A DNA stretch of 64,000 bases from JBCDJG01 sp038748065. Its GTDB lineage: Bacteria; Pseudomonadota; Gammaproteobacteria; Pseudomonadales; Halieaceae. The notes beneath the pieces were generated by a model that was not told where the DNA came from, searched no databases, and was given only the letters and a program-made list of their open reading frames with translations. The DNA lies in NCBI GenBank assembly GCA_038748065.1, contig JBCDJG010000007.1, forward strand, positions 62,001 to 126,000, given 5' to 3'. This document shows positions 34,636-43,526 of this stretch, in pieces. A program made the translations under genes and the position numbers. Numbering within the stretch: position 1 is the first letter of the stretch; each line of letters starts with the position of its first letter.

Positions 34636-35919
34636 CTAATCCTCGAGCTGGTATTGCCTCGTCAACAGGCCGCTTGTTTGCGCCTCTCCCCCGGCAATTA
34701 CCGGCCGAAACAGCGTGCCTCGCAGACGCCTCGAAAGGCCATTAGCGCGGGCGGGCTCCACGCCCGCCAGCGGCGTGATTTCAAGGTCACGGACCCTGCC
34801 CCGCGCATCGACGCGATAGTCTGCCGTAAAGCCAATCACCGCAACCTCCTCCGCTTCGATCGGGCCGAAGGCACCATTGCCGGGGATTTCGGCCGGTTCA
34901 CCGAGCCATTGCTCGAGCAGGGCCGCCTGCTTATCCTCACGAAGCTGCGCCTCCGCTTTGCCATATTCAGCCAAGGCGCTGCGCCGATTGTCGTGCCACA
35001 GCAACCAGTCGCCGAGCTCCAGATGTATGCGTGCGAGCTCATCTGCGCCGGCAGCCCTCGCGGCAGGCAGCGATATCGACAGCAAGCTACGCCCCTTCCC
35101 TTCAAGCGAGCGCGCCAGGTTGATGGCGCGCTGGTCTTCAAACTCGGAGTTTTGCCCCGTGCCCAACGCAGGTATGGGCGATCCGCGCAGCTGCCCCAGC
35201 TGTTCCTGCATGCGTAGCACCGGTGCCACCTCGTAATGCAGCAGATAGAGCGTTCGCAGTTGCGTAAGAACAAGGTCCCGCTGCCATGACCAGTCCACAT
35301 TCCTGGCCACCCGGACACCCTCAAGAATCCGTTCACCGAGCTCCATCGCATTTACCAGGCGCCCAACCTGGTCCCCGGGCAGACCCACGCGATACGCCTC
35401 TTGCTGCCAGCGCAGGTACTCCAGCGCCGCCCTCAGTCGCACATCGTCATAGGGCGCCTGTCCGCTACCGTATAGGCGGAAGAAGTAATCGTAGCGATCA
35501 TCCAGCGCAGGCAGATCGCCGCTGGTTCTGTACAAATCTAAAATCGCACGTACTAAAGGCGCCTGTCGCGGTGAATAAAGGCCATCGTTCACTCGTAGAA
35601 TATGCAAAGCGCGCTGGTACACGGGCAGTGCATCTTCAGGGTCTCCTGCGCCCTCCAGGGCACGACCGAGATCAAAAAGCGGTTCAGAAAGTCCGTCGGC
35701 ATAGGGCCCGCCATCGAGCTCCATCTCTCGCAGTCTTTCCTCGAGCGCACGGCGCTCGGCGGCAGAAGGCGGTGTCCGCGGCTTCGCAGCTTCGACGGCG
35801 GCCTGCGCCGGCGCGTCGCTGCGCCAGAAATCCCGGCCATAGGGCTCGTGGTCCTGCGCGTTTGCGGACGCAATGAGTGCGACTGACAGCACCGCGAGGA
35901 CGTTCCAATTATTCAACAA
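34636..35919 (-). CDS. Periplasmic TPR-like protein with TonB C-terminal domain
   Basis: This 427-residue exported protein has the signal peptide MLNNWNVLAVLSVALIASANA. The middle is helical and TPR-like (LFDLGRALEGAGDPEDALPVYQ and several similar segments). The last about 75 residues form a TonB C-terminal-like domain: FTADYRVDARGRVRDLEITP, then RLRGTLFRPVIAGGEA. It lacks an N-terminal membrane anchor of the true energy transducer TonB and a Pro-rich spacer, so it probably does not span the envelope. Its end lies 6 bases from the convergent methyltransferase end. The role is unknown. Confidence 0.75.
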   Translation of the reverse strand: MLNNWNVLAVLSVALIASANAQDHEPYGRDFWRSDAPAQAAVEAAKPRTPPSAAERRALEERLREMELDGGPYADGLSEPLFDLGRALEGAGDPEDALPVYQRALHILRVNDGLYSPRQAPLVRAILDLYRTSGDLPALDDRYDYFFRLYGSGQAPYDDVRLRAALEYLRWQQEAYRVGLPGDQVGRLVNAMELGERILEGVRVARNVDWSWQRDLVLTQLRTLYLLHYEVAPVLRMQEQLGQLRGSPIPALGTGQNSEFEDQRAINLARSLEGKGRSLLSISLPAARAAGADELARIHLELGDWLLWHDNRRSALAEYGKAEAQLREDKQAALLEQWLGEPAEIPGNGAFGPIEAEEVAVIGFTADYRVDARGRVRDLEITPLAGVEPARANGLSRRLRGTLFRPVIAGGEAQTSGLLTRQYQLED

Positions 35920-36107
35920 GTTGCCTAAAAGTTAATCAGTAATCTGGCCATGCCCGCGCGATAGTGCTATAACACCCGCCCTGCACGCATAACAAGTGAC
36001 ACCATTCCAGTGCAGGTTGTTCCCGAACTCGATGGCCCTGCCCCGCTCTACCGGCGGCGGCTGGGTCTATGCTATCTGAAAAACTTGCCCCGGAGAGGCA
36101 TTCGAAC

Positions 36108-37973
36108 ATGAAACAGTTAGGCATTCTGGACGCAGCATTTGTCAACCTGGAGCAAAACAATACTCCGCAGCACATCGGCGGCCTTGGCATCTATGACCCT
36201 TCAACGGCCCCGGGCGGCAAAGTGCGGTTCAAGCAGGTTATCGCTGGCTTTGAACGTCGCCTCGATCGACATCCGCTCTTCCGCACGAGACTTGTGGAAG
36301 TCCCTGGCGGTATCGACAGGCCTTACTGGGTAAAAGATGCAAACTTCGACGTGGAGTTTCATCTACGTCACATTGCCCTGCCGGAACCCGGAGACTGGCG
36401 CCAGCTCTGTATCCAGATTGCCCGACTACATTCCCGGCCCCTGGATATGTCTCGCCCCCTCTGGGAGGCCTACATCATCGAAGGCCTGGATAATATTCCC
36501 AACCTGCCGCCGGGCTCATTCGCCGTCTACACCAAAATGCACCACTCGCTCGTCGACGGCGCCGGGGGTCAGTCATTTATCGCACTGCTCCACGACCTCG
36601 TCCCCGACCCGGGCGAAGACGCGCCTGACACGGAGCCCCGCCTGGTCGATACTGAACCGTCCTTCGCCGAATTGCTGACCAAAGGTTCAATCAACGGTGT
36701 CAAGAACTCGCTGGAACTCGCCAGAGGCACGATCAAAAATACGCGCGCCATGGGCGAATACCTATGGAAAATTGCGCGCGACGAAATTCCGGCGCCGGAC
36801 GTATCGGCACCCAAGACTATGCTCAATCGTCCGGTTGGCCCGCATCGGGTGTTCGACGCCGCTGAGTTTCCGCTGGCGGGCTTCAAGGACATCAAGAACG
36901 CCGCTGGCGTAACCATCAACGACGTTGCACTAACGGTCGTTGGCGGCGCATTGCAGCGCTACCTTGAAGCCGAGGGCGAAGCCGTCGACGGCTCCCTGGC
37001 CGCGGGCATCCCTTTAAACATGCGTGCTCGTCGCGAGGCTACGGATGAAAACAACCAGGTGGGCTCGGTGTTCTGCTCGCTGCATACTGATATTCAAGAC
37101 CCCCTACAGCGACTGCGCGAGATCAACCTGTCGGCGAGCCAGGCCAAGCAGGACGGTGAAGTCAGCCCAATGGTCGACGTTCTCCGCATCGTCGGGGCCG
37201 TCTCCCCCGCCGTCGCTCGCACAGCGGCTGGCTTCTGGTCGCGCAATAATCTGTCGAAGCACATCCCACTGAATATCTCCACGGTCGTTACCAATGTGCC
37301 GGGTCCGAACTTTGATCTTTACTGCGCGGGTGCGCGGCTGGTCGATTATTATGGCCTGGGCGTACTGACGCCAGGGATGGGCATTTTCCATGCGGTGTTC
37401 AGCTATGCCAACAAGATTACCATGGCGGTGCTCGCGGATCGGGACATCATCACGAAGCCCAGTTTCTACCATGACTGTTTGATCGCTTCTTACGAGGAGC
37501 TGTACGCAGCAGCGACTGCGCTTGCGGCGCCGCCCAAAGCCAGTCGAGCCGAAGTTGCCGCCAAGGCGAAGATCGACTCGCCCAGACGCCAACGCAAGAC
37601 GACGGGCAAGGCCAGTGGCCGGACCGGTGGCGCCAGCAAGGCCAAAGCCAAAGCGAAGGCGAAGGCGACCGCCACTGCAAAGGCCAAGGCAGCCGCGGGC
37701 AAGAAAGCCCGCTCCAAGGCCGCCGCCAAGTCGACGACAAAAAAGGCTCCCGCCAGGAAGAAAGCGGCGCCCAGGCGCAAGGCAGCACCCAGCGCAAAGA
37801 CCGCCACCAAGCGTAAGGCCAAAGCCAGCGCGAAACCCAGAGCGGTTGCCACTACCAAAACGCCGGCCCGGCCAAAAGCGGCAAGGCGACCCGATCTTCG
37901 GGTAGTACCCAAGTTACGGGCGGTCGACACAAACGCTACGGCAGCGGCGGCCGAAGCCAAATCGGGACGATAA
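36108..37973 (+). CDS. Wax-ester synthase/DGAT with histone H1-like tail
   Basis: This 621-residue O-acyltransferase makes wax esters or triacylglycerol from acyl-CoA. Residues 1 to about 470 match the WS/DGAT family, with the catalytic HHSLVDG motif (His145, His146, Asp150) and the PLNISTVVTNVPGP segment. From about 475 to the end, about 147 residues form a Lys/Ala/Arg-rich low-complexity tail (SKAKAKAKAKAT, KKARSKAAAKSTTKKAPARKK) resembling histone H1 or the DNA-binding tail of phasin PhaF. Typical family members stop near 460-480 residues, so the tail is extra. The ATG at 36108 follows GGAGAGG. The reading frame is unbroken across the junction, which argues against an assembly artefact. 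Confidence 0.93.
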   Translation: MKQLGILDAAFVNLEQNNTPQHIGGLGIYDPSTAPGGKVRFKQVIAGFERRLDRHPLFRTRLVEVPGGIDRPYWVKDANFDVEFHLRHIALPEPGDWRQLCIQIARLHSRPLDMSRPLWEAYIIEGLDNIPNLPPGSFAVYTKMHHSLVDGAGGQSFIALLHDLVPDPGEDAPDTEPRLVDTEPSFAELLTKGSINGVKNSLELARGTIKNTRAMGEYLWKIARDEIPAPDVSAPKTMLNRPVGPHRVFDAAEFPLAGFKDIKNAAGVTINDVALTVVGGALQRYLEAEGEAVDGSLAAGIPLNMRARREATDENNQVGSVFCSLHTDIQDPLQRLREINLSASQAKQDGEVSPMVDVLRIVGAVSPAVARTAAGFWSRNNLSKHIPLNISTVVTNVPGPNFDLYCAGARLVDYYGLGVLTPGMGIFHAVFSYANKITMAVLADRDIITKPSFYHDCLIASYEELYAAATALAAPPKASRAEVAAKAKIDSPRRQRKTTGKASGRTGGASKAKAKAKAKATATAKAKAAAGKKARSKAAAKSTTKKAPARKKAAPRRKAAPSAKTATKRKAKASAKPRAVATTKTPARPKAARRPDLRVVPKLRAVDTNATAAAAEAKSGR

Positions 37974-37975
37974 AA

Positions 37976-37997
37976 AAACCCGCCTTGCGGCGGGTTT
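37976..37997. terminator. Terminator hairpin after the wax-ester synthase gene
   Basis: A 9-bp stem AAACCCGCC/GGCGGGTTT with loop TTGC begins two bases after the stop codon. The T run is short on the plus strand and longer (seven T) on the minus strand, so it may stop transcription from both sides. Confidence 0.75.
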
Positions 37998-38035
37998 GTA
38001 AAACTCGGTTGGACCTGGATGGTGTATTGCCATGG

Positions 38036-38072
38036 GCAGGCGAGATGCCTGCTCGCCCCGCTTTACGCGGGG
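38036..38072. other. Two more hairpins before the LysR gene
   Basis: GCAGGC/GCCTGC with loop GAGAT (38036-38052) and CCCCGC/GCGGGG with loop TTTAC (38056-38072) follow the terminator closely. They are 63 bases before the LysR start and could be further terminators, operator sites or an RNA structure. No function is evident. Confidence 0.55.
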
Positions 38073-38134
38073 CCCGCTACTGAGTTGCACCTAGCTTATG
38101 CTGGCTCCTGATATTCATCCAATGTATTATTCTC

Positions 38135-39112
38135 ATGCCGGGAATGATCACAGGTTATATCAGGGTGAGCACACTACCTAGAAAGCTTCTAAAAAGCGAT
38201 CTTAACCTACTGATTTCGCTTAATATTATGCTTGAAGAGTGCAGCGTCTCTCGCGCGGCTCAACGCCTGAATATCACCCAACCCGCCATGAGCAAAACGC
38301 TGGGGCGCCTGCGGGACATGTTCGACGACCCACTCTTCACCCGGGGTAGTCACGGCATGCGACCCACACCCCGCGCACAGGCCCTGGCTGCCCCCCTGGC
38401 CCAGCTACTGGGTGATCTCGGCCAGCTGGTAGTTGGTACCGAGTTTGAGCCCTATGGCCATACCGGCGAGGTCACCCTCGCGTTGTCTGAATATGTTGGG
38501 GCAACCCTACTGCCCGGCCTCGTACAGGAGCTCCACGAGGTGGCACCACGCTTGAGTCTTCGTACTATCACTCGCGTTGAAAACCAGCTGGAGCAGCTCG
38601 CTGACGGCAACCTGGATTTCGCCATCCACCTTGAGCAAAACCATTACGGAGAAGACTACGACGTCGTCTCACTGGGCGCAGGGCCACCGGCTATCCTGGT
38701 GAGGGCCGATCATCCACTTTGTCACGGTGACATTACCTGGGACCGTCTGGCCCTATACCCGGTCATCCAACTCTATGTCGCCGACGCCGGCCAGCTCCGG
38801 CCAGGGCAACTCTCGGAACCCAATAGGCGCGGGCGCAATCCACTGCAAGGATCATTCGAAACCTCTCACCTGCTGACGGCCTTGGAAATACTGCGCAATA
38901 CAGATTACTACATGCGCGCGCCTGGCTTTGTCGCGCAGAATCCGGCTACGTCGGCAGGTATCGCGGCCCTGTCCTCGCCAGAGGCTGACAGGCACATCAT
39001 GAGTTATGCCCTGGTACGCCATCGCCGCACTGCCAACTCACCCCTGCATGACTGGTTTTGGCAGCAGCTACTCCAGCAACTTGAACGCCTGCGCACACAG
39101 GCCGCACAATAA
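38135..39112 (+). CDS. LysR-family transcriptional regulator
   Basis: This 325-residue regulator has an N-terminal winged helix (LLISLNIMLEECSVSRAAQR, then LNITQPAMSKTLGRLRDMFD and PLFTRGSHGMRPTPRA) and a LysR substrate-binding domain. The plan resembles the NodD/LeuO-type branch with a longer N-terminus. The start is uncertain: ATG 38135, ATG 38144 or GTG 38165, none with a strong ribosome site. It stands alone between the wax-ester synthase and tatD genes, so its target is not obvious. Confidence 0.9.
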   Translation: MPGMITGYIRVSTLPRKLLKSDLNLLISLNIMLEECSVSRAAQRLNITQPAMSKTLGRLRDMFDDPLFTRGSHGMRPTPRAQALAAPLAQLLGDLGQLVVGTEFEPYGHTGEVTLALSEYVGATLLPGLVQELHEVAPRLSLRTITRVENQLEQLADGNLDFAIHLEQNHYGEDYDVVSLGAGPPAILVRADHPLCHGDITWDRLALYPVIQLYVADAGQLRPGQLSEPNRRGRNPLQGSFETSHLLTALEILRNTDYYMRAPGFVAQNPATSAGIAALSSPEADRHIMSYALVRHRRTANSPLHDWFWQQLLQQLERLRTQAAQ

Positions 39113-39211
39113 GCTACTAATACTGGACAGGACTCGCTTAAGGCCCGCGTTTTCGCATACTATGGCGCGCTTCGGGCAGACCTGCGCCACTTTGACCACC
39201 ACCACGGGATC

Positions 39212-40036
39212 ATGAGCAAGAAGCAACGCCCAGCCATACCGCGATTCGAGACACCACTCATCGAGACGCACTGCCACCTGGACTATCTTGACCAGGACAG
39301 CCTGCTCACGACACTGGATCGTGGCCGCGAAGTGGGCATCGAACGGACCATCACGATCGCTGTCTCACCCGACAATCTGGATGTGGTGATGAAGCTTGTC
39401 CGCGAGGCTACCGATGTCTGGGGAACGCAGGGTATTCACCCTCATGAAGCCGAGCAGTTTAATGACGAGGTCGGCGCGCGCATACGGCACAACGCCATGG
39501 ACGAACGCATTCTGGCTATCGGTGAGATTGGGCTCGATTACTACTATGACCACGCAGATCGACGAGTGCAGCGCCAGGTCTTCGAACAACAGCTGCAACT
39601 GGCCTCGGACCTGGATATGCCAGTCGTTATCCATTCCCGCGATGCCGACGCAGACATGGCTGCTATCCTGGCGAACTTTGCCACCAGCCTGACCCGTCGA
39701 GGCGTCATACACAGCTTCACCTCGGGCCTTGAGTTGGCCGAGCGCTCACTGGAGCTTGGGTTCATGCTGGGATTCAACGGCATCGCAACCTTCAAGAAGG
39801 CCGATAACGTCCGCGAGGCCGTCGCGATAACGCCCCTTGATCGGCTCCTGCTGGAGACCGATTCCCCCTACCTGACGCCGGTACCCTATCGCGGGCAACC
39901 CAATGCGCCCTACTTCCTGCCATTTGTGGCCCAGCGCGTAGCCGAGGTTAAAGAAATGCCTGTCGAACACCTGCTCGAACGGGCCTACCGCAACAGCGCC
40001 GAGCTGTTCTTCAAGGAGACGCAGTGGAGTATTTAA
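39212..40036 (+). CDS. tatD: TatD-family metal-dependent deoxyribonuclease
   Basis: This 274-residue TIM-barrel hydrolase has metal ligands visible in IETHCHLDYLDQD, GEIGLDYYY, VIHSRDADADM and LLETDSPYLTPVPYRG. TatD-family enzymes are 3'-exonucleases or D-aminoacyl-tRNA hydrolases in different lineages, so the exact reaction is open. Its last 13 bases overlap the rapA start, so the two are translationally coupled. Confidence 0.92.
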   Translation: MSKKQRPAIPRFETPLIETHCHLDYLDQDSLLTTLDRGREVGIERTITIAVSPDNLDVVMKLVREATDVWGTQGIHPHEAEQFNDEVGARIRHNAMDERILAIGEIGLDYYYDHADRRVQRQVFEQQLQLASDLDMPVVIHSRDADADMAAILANFATSLTRRGVIHSFTSGLELAERSLELGFMLGFNGIATFKKADNVREAVAITPLDRLLLETDSPYLTPVPYRGQPNAPYFLPFVAQRVAEVKEMPVEHLLERAYRNSAELFFKETQWSI

Positions 40037-42786
40037 TCGGCCAGCGCTGGGTCAGCCATGCGGATACCCAGCTGGGGCTCGGCATTGTCGTCGAGCTGGA
40101 CGGCAGGCGGGTCACCATGAGCTTTCCGGCGGTCAACGAAGAGCGCACCTACGCCACGGATAACGCACCCCTGACGCGGCTTCGCTTCAAGGTGGGTGAT
40201 CATATATCGACGGTCGAGGCAGTGGAACTCGAGGTTACGGGCGTCAGTGAACAGAATGGCCTGCTGCTTTATACCGGCATTGATCATCATGATCGCGAGC
40301 AGACCATATCGGAGCTGGAACTTGACGCCTTTGTGCAGTTAACAACACCGCAGCAACGCCTGCTCAACGGCCACTTCGACAAGAACAGCGATTTCGCGCT
40401 ACGCGTCGCCACTTTCCTGCAGGCGGACCGACTCCAACAATCGAGCGCGCGGGGCCTGCAGGCCTCACGTACCAGCCTGCTACCTCACCAGATCTATATT
40501 GCCAATGAGGTGGGGTCTCGCCATGCGCCGCGCGTGTTGCTTGCCGACGAGGTTGGACTCGGTAAAACCATCGAGGCAGGCATGATCATTCATCAGCAGC
40601 TCTACACCGGTCGCGCGGGTAGAGTGCTGGTGCTGGTGCCTGAGAGCCTCCTCCACCAGTGGCTGGTGGAAATGCTCCGTCGATTTAATCTGCGCTTTGC
40701 ACTGTTCAACGCCGAGCGCTTGGCAGCCGCAGCCGACGAAAACCCCTTTGAGATGGAACAGCTGGTGCTGTGCCCGATGGAATTGCTCGGCGAAAGCGAG
40801 GCGATGCAGGCGCTTGCCGTCAGTGCCGGCTGGGACCTCGTGGTCGTAGATGAAGCCCATCACCTACACTGGTCTCCCGAGTCTGCGGGAGCAGACTATC
40901 GTTTCGTTGAAAACCTTGCCTCCCAGGTTCCCGGGTTGCTGTTACTGACAGCGACGCCCGAACAGCTCGGCCAGGCCAGCCACTTCGCCCGTTTACGTCT
41001 GCTCGACCCGTCGCGTTTTCATGACCTTCAAGCCTTTACTGAACAAGAGCGCACCTATCGCCATTGGAGTGATCTGCTGGATGCTCTGGAGGCGGGGGAG
41101 CCTGTGGGGGAACTTCCCGCGGGGATTGACCCGGAGCAGGCGACCGAGGCCATTGTTGAACAAATTCTGGATCGTCACGGTACCGGCCGCGTGCTTTTTC
41201 GCAATACCCGTGCTGCGGTAAAGGGCTTCCCGGAACGCGCGCTCCACCAGTACCCATTACAAGTACCCGACGAATACGCGCACCCATCGCCCGAACTCGC
41301 CGAGCGCCTGCACCCGGAGTTACCTTACATCGATGATAGCTGGCTGAACTTTGACCCGCGCGTGCAGTGGCTCGTGCAGCATCTGAAAGCGCTGAGGCCG
41401 GACCGCGTCCTCGTGATCTGTGCGGCCCAGGATACCGCCATAGCCCTGGAACACTATCTCCACCTGCGGGCGGGTATTCGCTCTGCCGCCTTCCATGAGG
41501 GCCTGACTATTATCGAACGCGACCGAGCCGCAGCCTACTTCGCCGAAGAACACAGCGGAGCTCAAACCCTGGTGTGCTCGGAGATCGGCAGCGAAGGACG
41601 CAATTTTCAGTTTGCCCATCACCTGGTGTTGTTCGATCTACCGCTCAACCCGGATTTACTGGAGCAGCGCATCGGCCGGCTCGATCGCATCGGACAGAGC
41701 GAGGACGTACAGATTCACGTGCCCTACCTTGAGGGTACTGCCCAGGAGACGCTGCTACGATGGTTTGACGAGGGCCTCAATCTATTTCGCGACAGCTGCT
41801 CCGCCGGAACCCTGATACTCGAGCAGTTTCAAAGCCGACTTATGATGCAGCTTTCTGATCGAAACGACGCCTTCGAGCAGCTTATTCATGATACGCGGGC
41901 TTTCACCGAAGAGACGCGCCTGGAACTGCGTGAAGGCCGCGACAGATTGCTCGAGCGTAACTCCTGCAAGACCGAGGTCGCAGCGGGGATTATCGAAGCA
42001 ATTGACGCGGAGGACAGGAGCGATGTCCTACCCCTCTATTTGGAAGCCTTGTGCGATGCCTATGGCGTAGACCACGAGTTCCATTCGGAACATGCAATGG
42101 TGCTCAGACCGGGAGAGCATATGCTCACTGGCCACTTCCCGCACCTGCCTGAGGAGGGCACGACAGTCACCTTTGATCGCAGCAAAGCGCTGGCTCGAGA
42201 AGACATGACCTTCCTCACCTGGGAACACCCCATGCTTGTTGAAGCCATGGATATGGTTCAGTCCACCGAGCTGGGCAACGCCGCTATGGGTACGCTGAAG
42301 CTACGCGGCATACCCGCTGGCACCATGCTGTTGGAAGCGGTATTTACCATCAACTGCGTGGCACCCAAAGCCTTGCAGGTTGAACGCTTTCTGCCGCTGT
42401 CACCGATACGCTTGCTGGTCGACGCTCGCGGCAAGGACCTGTCGGAGCTGGTACCTCATACGCGGCTCAATGAGCTGGTGGAAAAGGTCAAGAAAGCGAC
42501 GGCCCTGGCTGTGATCAAACAGGTGCATACAGAGGTAGAAAGCAAGATGCACAGTGCTACAAGAAACGCTCAGGCGCGCCTGGAGGGCATCCTTGATGAA
42601 GCAGAGCGGGCCATGCGCGCATCGCTGGGGGCAGAGCTTTCGAGGCTCACCGCCCTCAGGGAGGTCAACCCGTCGATCCGCGACGAGGAGCTTGAGCATC
42701 TGAGCTATCGGATCGAGGAGTCGGCGATCCACATCCGCCATGCCAACCTGCAGCTGCAGGCTTTACGCCTGATCATCACAACCTGA
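40024..42786 (+). CDS. rapA: RNA polymerase-associated ATPase RapA (HepA)
   Basis: This 920-residue Swi2/Snf2 ATPase recycles RNA polymerase after transcription. An N-terminal Tudor-like part (GQRWVSHADTQLGLGIVVEL) precedes the helicase core with Walker A ADEVGLGKTIEAG, DEAH box VVDEAHHLHW and motif VI DRIGQS. The long C-terminal region after residue 600 is typical of RapA. The start is GTG with AGGAG 6 bases upstream inside tatD. Its stop TGA directly abuts the stop of the convergent DUF1080 gene (TGATCA at 42784-42789). Confidence 0.96.
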   Translation: MEYLIGQRWVSHADTQLGLGIVVELDGRRVTMSFPAVNEERTYATDNAPLTRLRFKVGDHISTVEAVELEVTGVSEQNGLLLYTGIDHHDREQTISELELDAFVQLTTPQQRLLNGHFDKNSDFALRVATFLQADRLQQSSARGLQASRTSLLPHQIYIANEVGSRHAPRVLLADEVGLGKTIEAGMIIHQQLYTGRAGRVLVLVPESLLHQWLVEMLRRFNLRFALFNAERLAAAADENPFEMEQLVLCPMELLGESEAMQALAVSAGWDLVVVDEAHHLHWSPESAGADYRFVENLASQVPGLLLLTATPEQLGQASHFARLRLLDPSRFHDLQAFTEQERTYRHWSDLLDALEAGEPVGELPAGIDPEQATEAIVEQILDRHGTGRVLFRNTRAAVKGFPERALHQYPLQVPDEYAHPSPELAERLHPELPYIDDSWLNFDPRVQWLVQHLKALRPDRVLVICAAQDTAIALEHYLHLRAGIRSAAFHEGLTIIERDRAAAYFAEEHSGAQTLVCSEIGSEGRNFQFAHHLVLFDLPLNPDLLEQRIGRLDRIGQSEDVQIHVPYLEGTAQETLLRWFDEGLNLFRDSCSAGTLILEQFQSRLMMQLSDRNDAFEQLIHDTRAFTEETRLELREGRDRLLERNSCKTEVAAGIIEAIDAEDRSDVLPLYLEALCDAYGVDHEFHSEHAMVLRPGEHMLTGHFPHLPEEGTTVTFDRSKALAREDMTFLTWEHPMLVEAMDMVQSTELGNAAMGTLKLRGIPAGTMLLEAVFTINCVAPKALQVERFLPLSPIRLLVDARGKDLSELVPHTRLNELVEKVKKATALAVIKQVHTEVESKMHSATRNAQARLEGILDEAERAMRASLGAELSRLTALREVNPSIRDEELEHLSYRIEESAIHIRHANLQLQALRLIITT

Positions 42787-43524
42787 TCAATCGAGCCGCA
42801 GGACACGGATATTGCGATACCAGACCTTGTCCCAGTGATCCTGGAAACCAATGTGTCCCTTCAGCAAACTGCCGTAAGCGGGCCGATCGGTAAACTTGCT
42901 CTTCTCATAGAGCGCCTGCCAGGCGGCGCTGCCCTGCTCAAACGCTGCGGTCTGTCGGCCATTTAGCCAGAATTCAACCGCGGGCCCACGGGCAATGATG
43001 TGCACCTGGTTCCAGTACCCAACGGGCTGACTGGTGTCGTGGTCGGGCTCGATCATATCGTAATAGGCGCCGGCTCGATGGCTCGGGTCTTTGGCGTCGC
43101 GATGGCCGGCATTGTCGAGAACCTGCATCTCAAAACCCGTCCAGTGAATACTCTTCCCGGACTCATCACCGCGGATGAAAATGCCGCTGTTTCCGGCCTC
43201 TGAAATGCGCCATTCAAGCTTGAGCTCAAAATCGCCAAACTGCTCACGCGTAATCACATCACCGCCAAGCCCGAGCCGGGTCAGGCAGCCATTCTCAATG
43301 CCCCAGCCATCATTTAGCGTATCCTCCTGGTAACTGCGCCACGACGAAAGATCCGCACCGTCAAAAAGCAGCTGCCAGCCTGCGGCTTGCTCGGATTCGC
43401 TCAAGCTATTCACGCACTCACTCGCCGCAATGATCTCATCATCGCCGCACGCGACCAGGCCTGTGAGCACAGACGCTGCCAGCGCTGCAGGTCTGATAAG
43501 GCTCAATGTCGTCACTTTCGCCAA
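42787..43524 (-). CDS. DUF1080 lipoprotein (3-keto-disaccharide hydrolase-like)
   Basis: This 245-residue lipoprotein has the lipobox LTGLVAC near residue 25, so it is membrane-anchored in the envelope. The mature part is a DUF1080/3-keto-disaccharide hydrolase domain, a jelly-roll: WQLLFDGADLSSWRSYQED, FGDFELKLEWRISEAGNSGI, VQVHI-like NQVHIIARGPAVEFWLNG, ending HIGFQDHWDKVWYRNIRV. Members cleave 3-keto-glycosides made by periplasmic sugar dehydrogenases. It begins 2 bases after the giant DUF1080 gene, so the pair forms an operon and probably works on the same carbohydrate. The substrate is not known. Confidence 0.85.
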   Translation of the reverse strand: MAKVTTLSLIRPAALAASVLTGLVACGDDEIIAASECVNSLSESEQAAGWQLLFDGADLSSWRSYQEDTLNDGWGIENGCLTRLGLGGDVITREQFGDFELKLEWRISEAGNSGIFIRGDESGKSIHWTGFEMQVLDNAGHRDAKDPSHRAGAYYDMIEPDHDTSQPVGYWNQVHIIARGPAVEFWLNGRQTAAFEQGSAAWQALYEKSKFTDRPAYGSLLKGHIGFQDHWDKVWYRNIRVLRLD

Positions 43525-43526
43525 GC

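Noticed and set aside
37522..37960. Long open frames on both strands opposite the wax-ester synthase tail (for example a Pro/Arg-rich frame at 37522-37905)
   Set aside because: They are by-products of the GC-rich Lys/Ala codons; no ribosome site, and the in-frame extension of the synthase explains the region.
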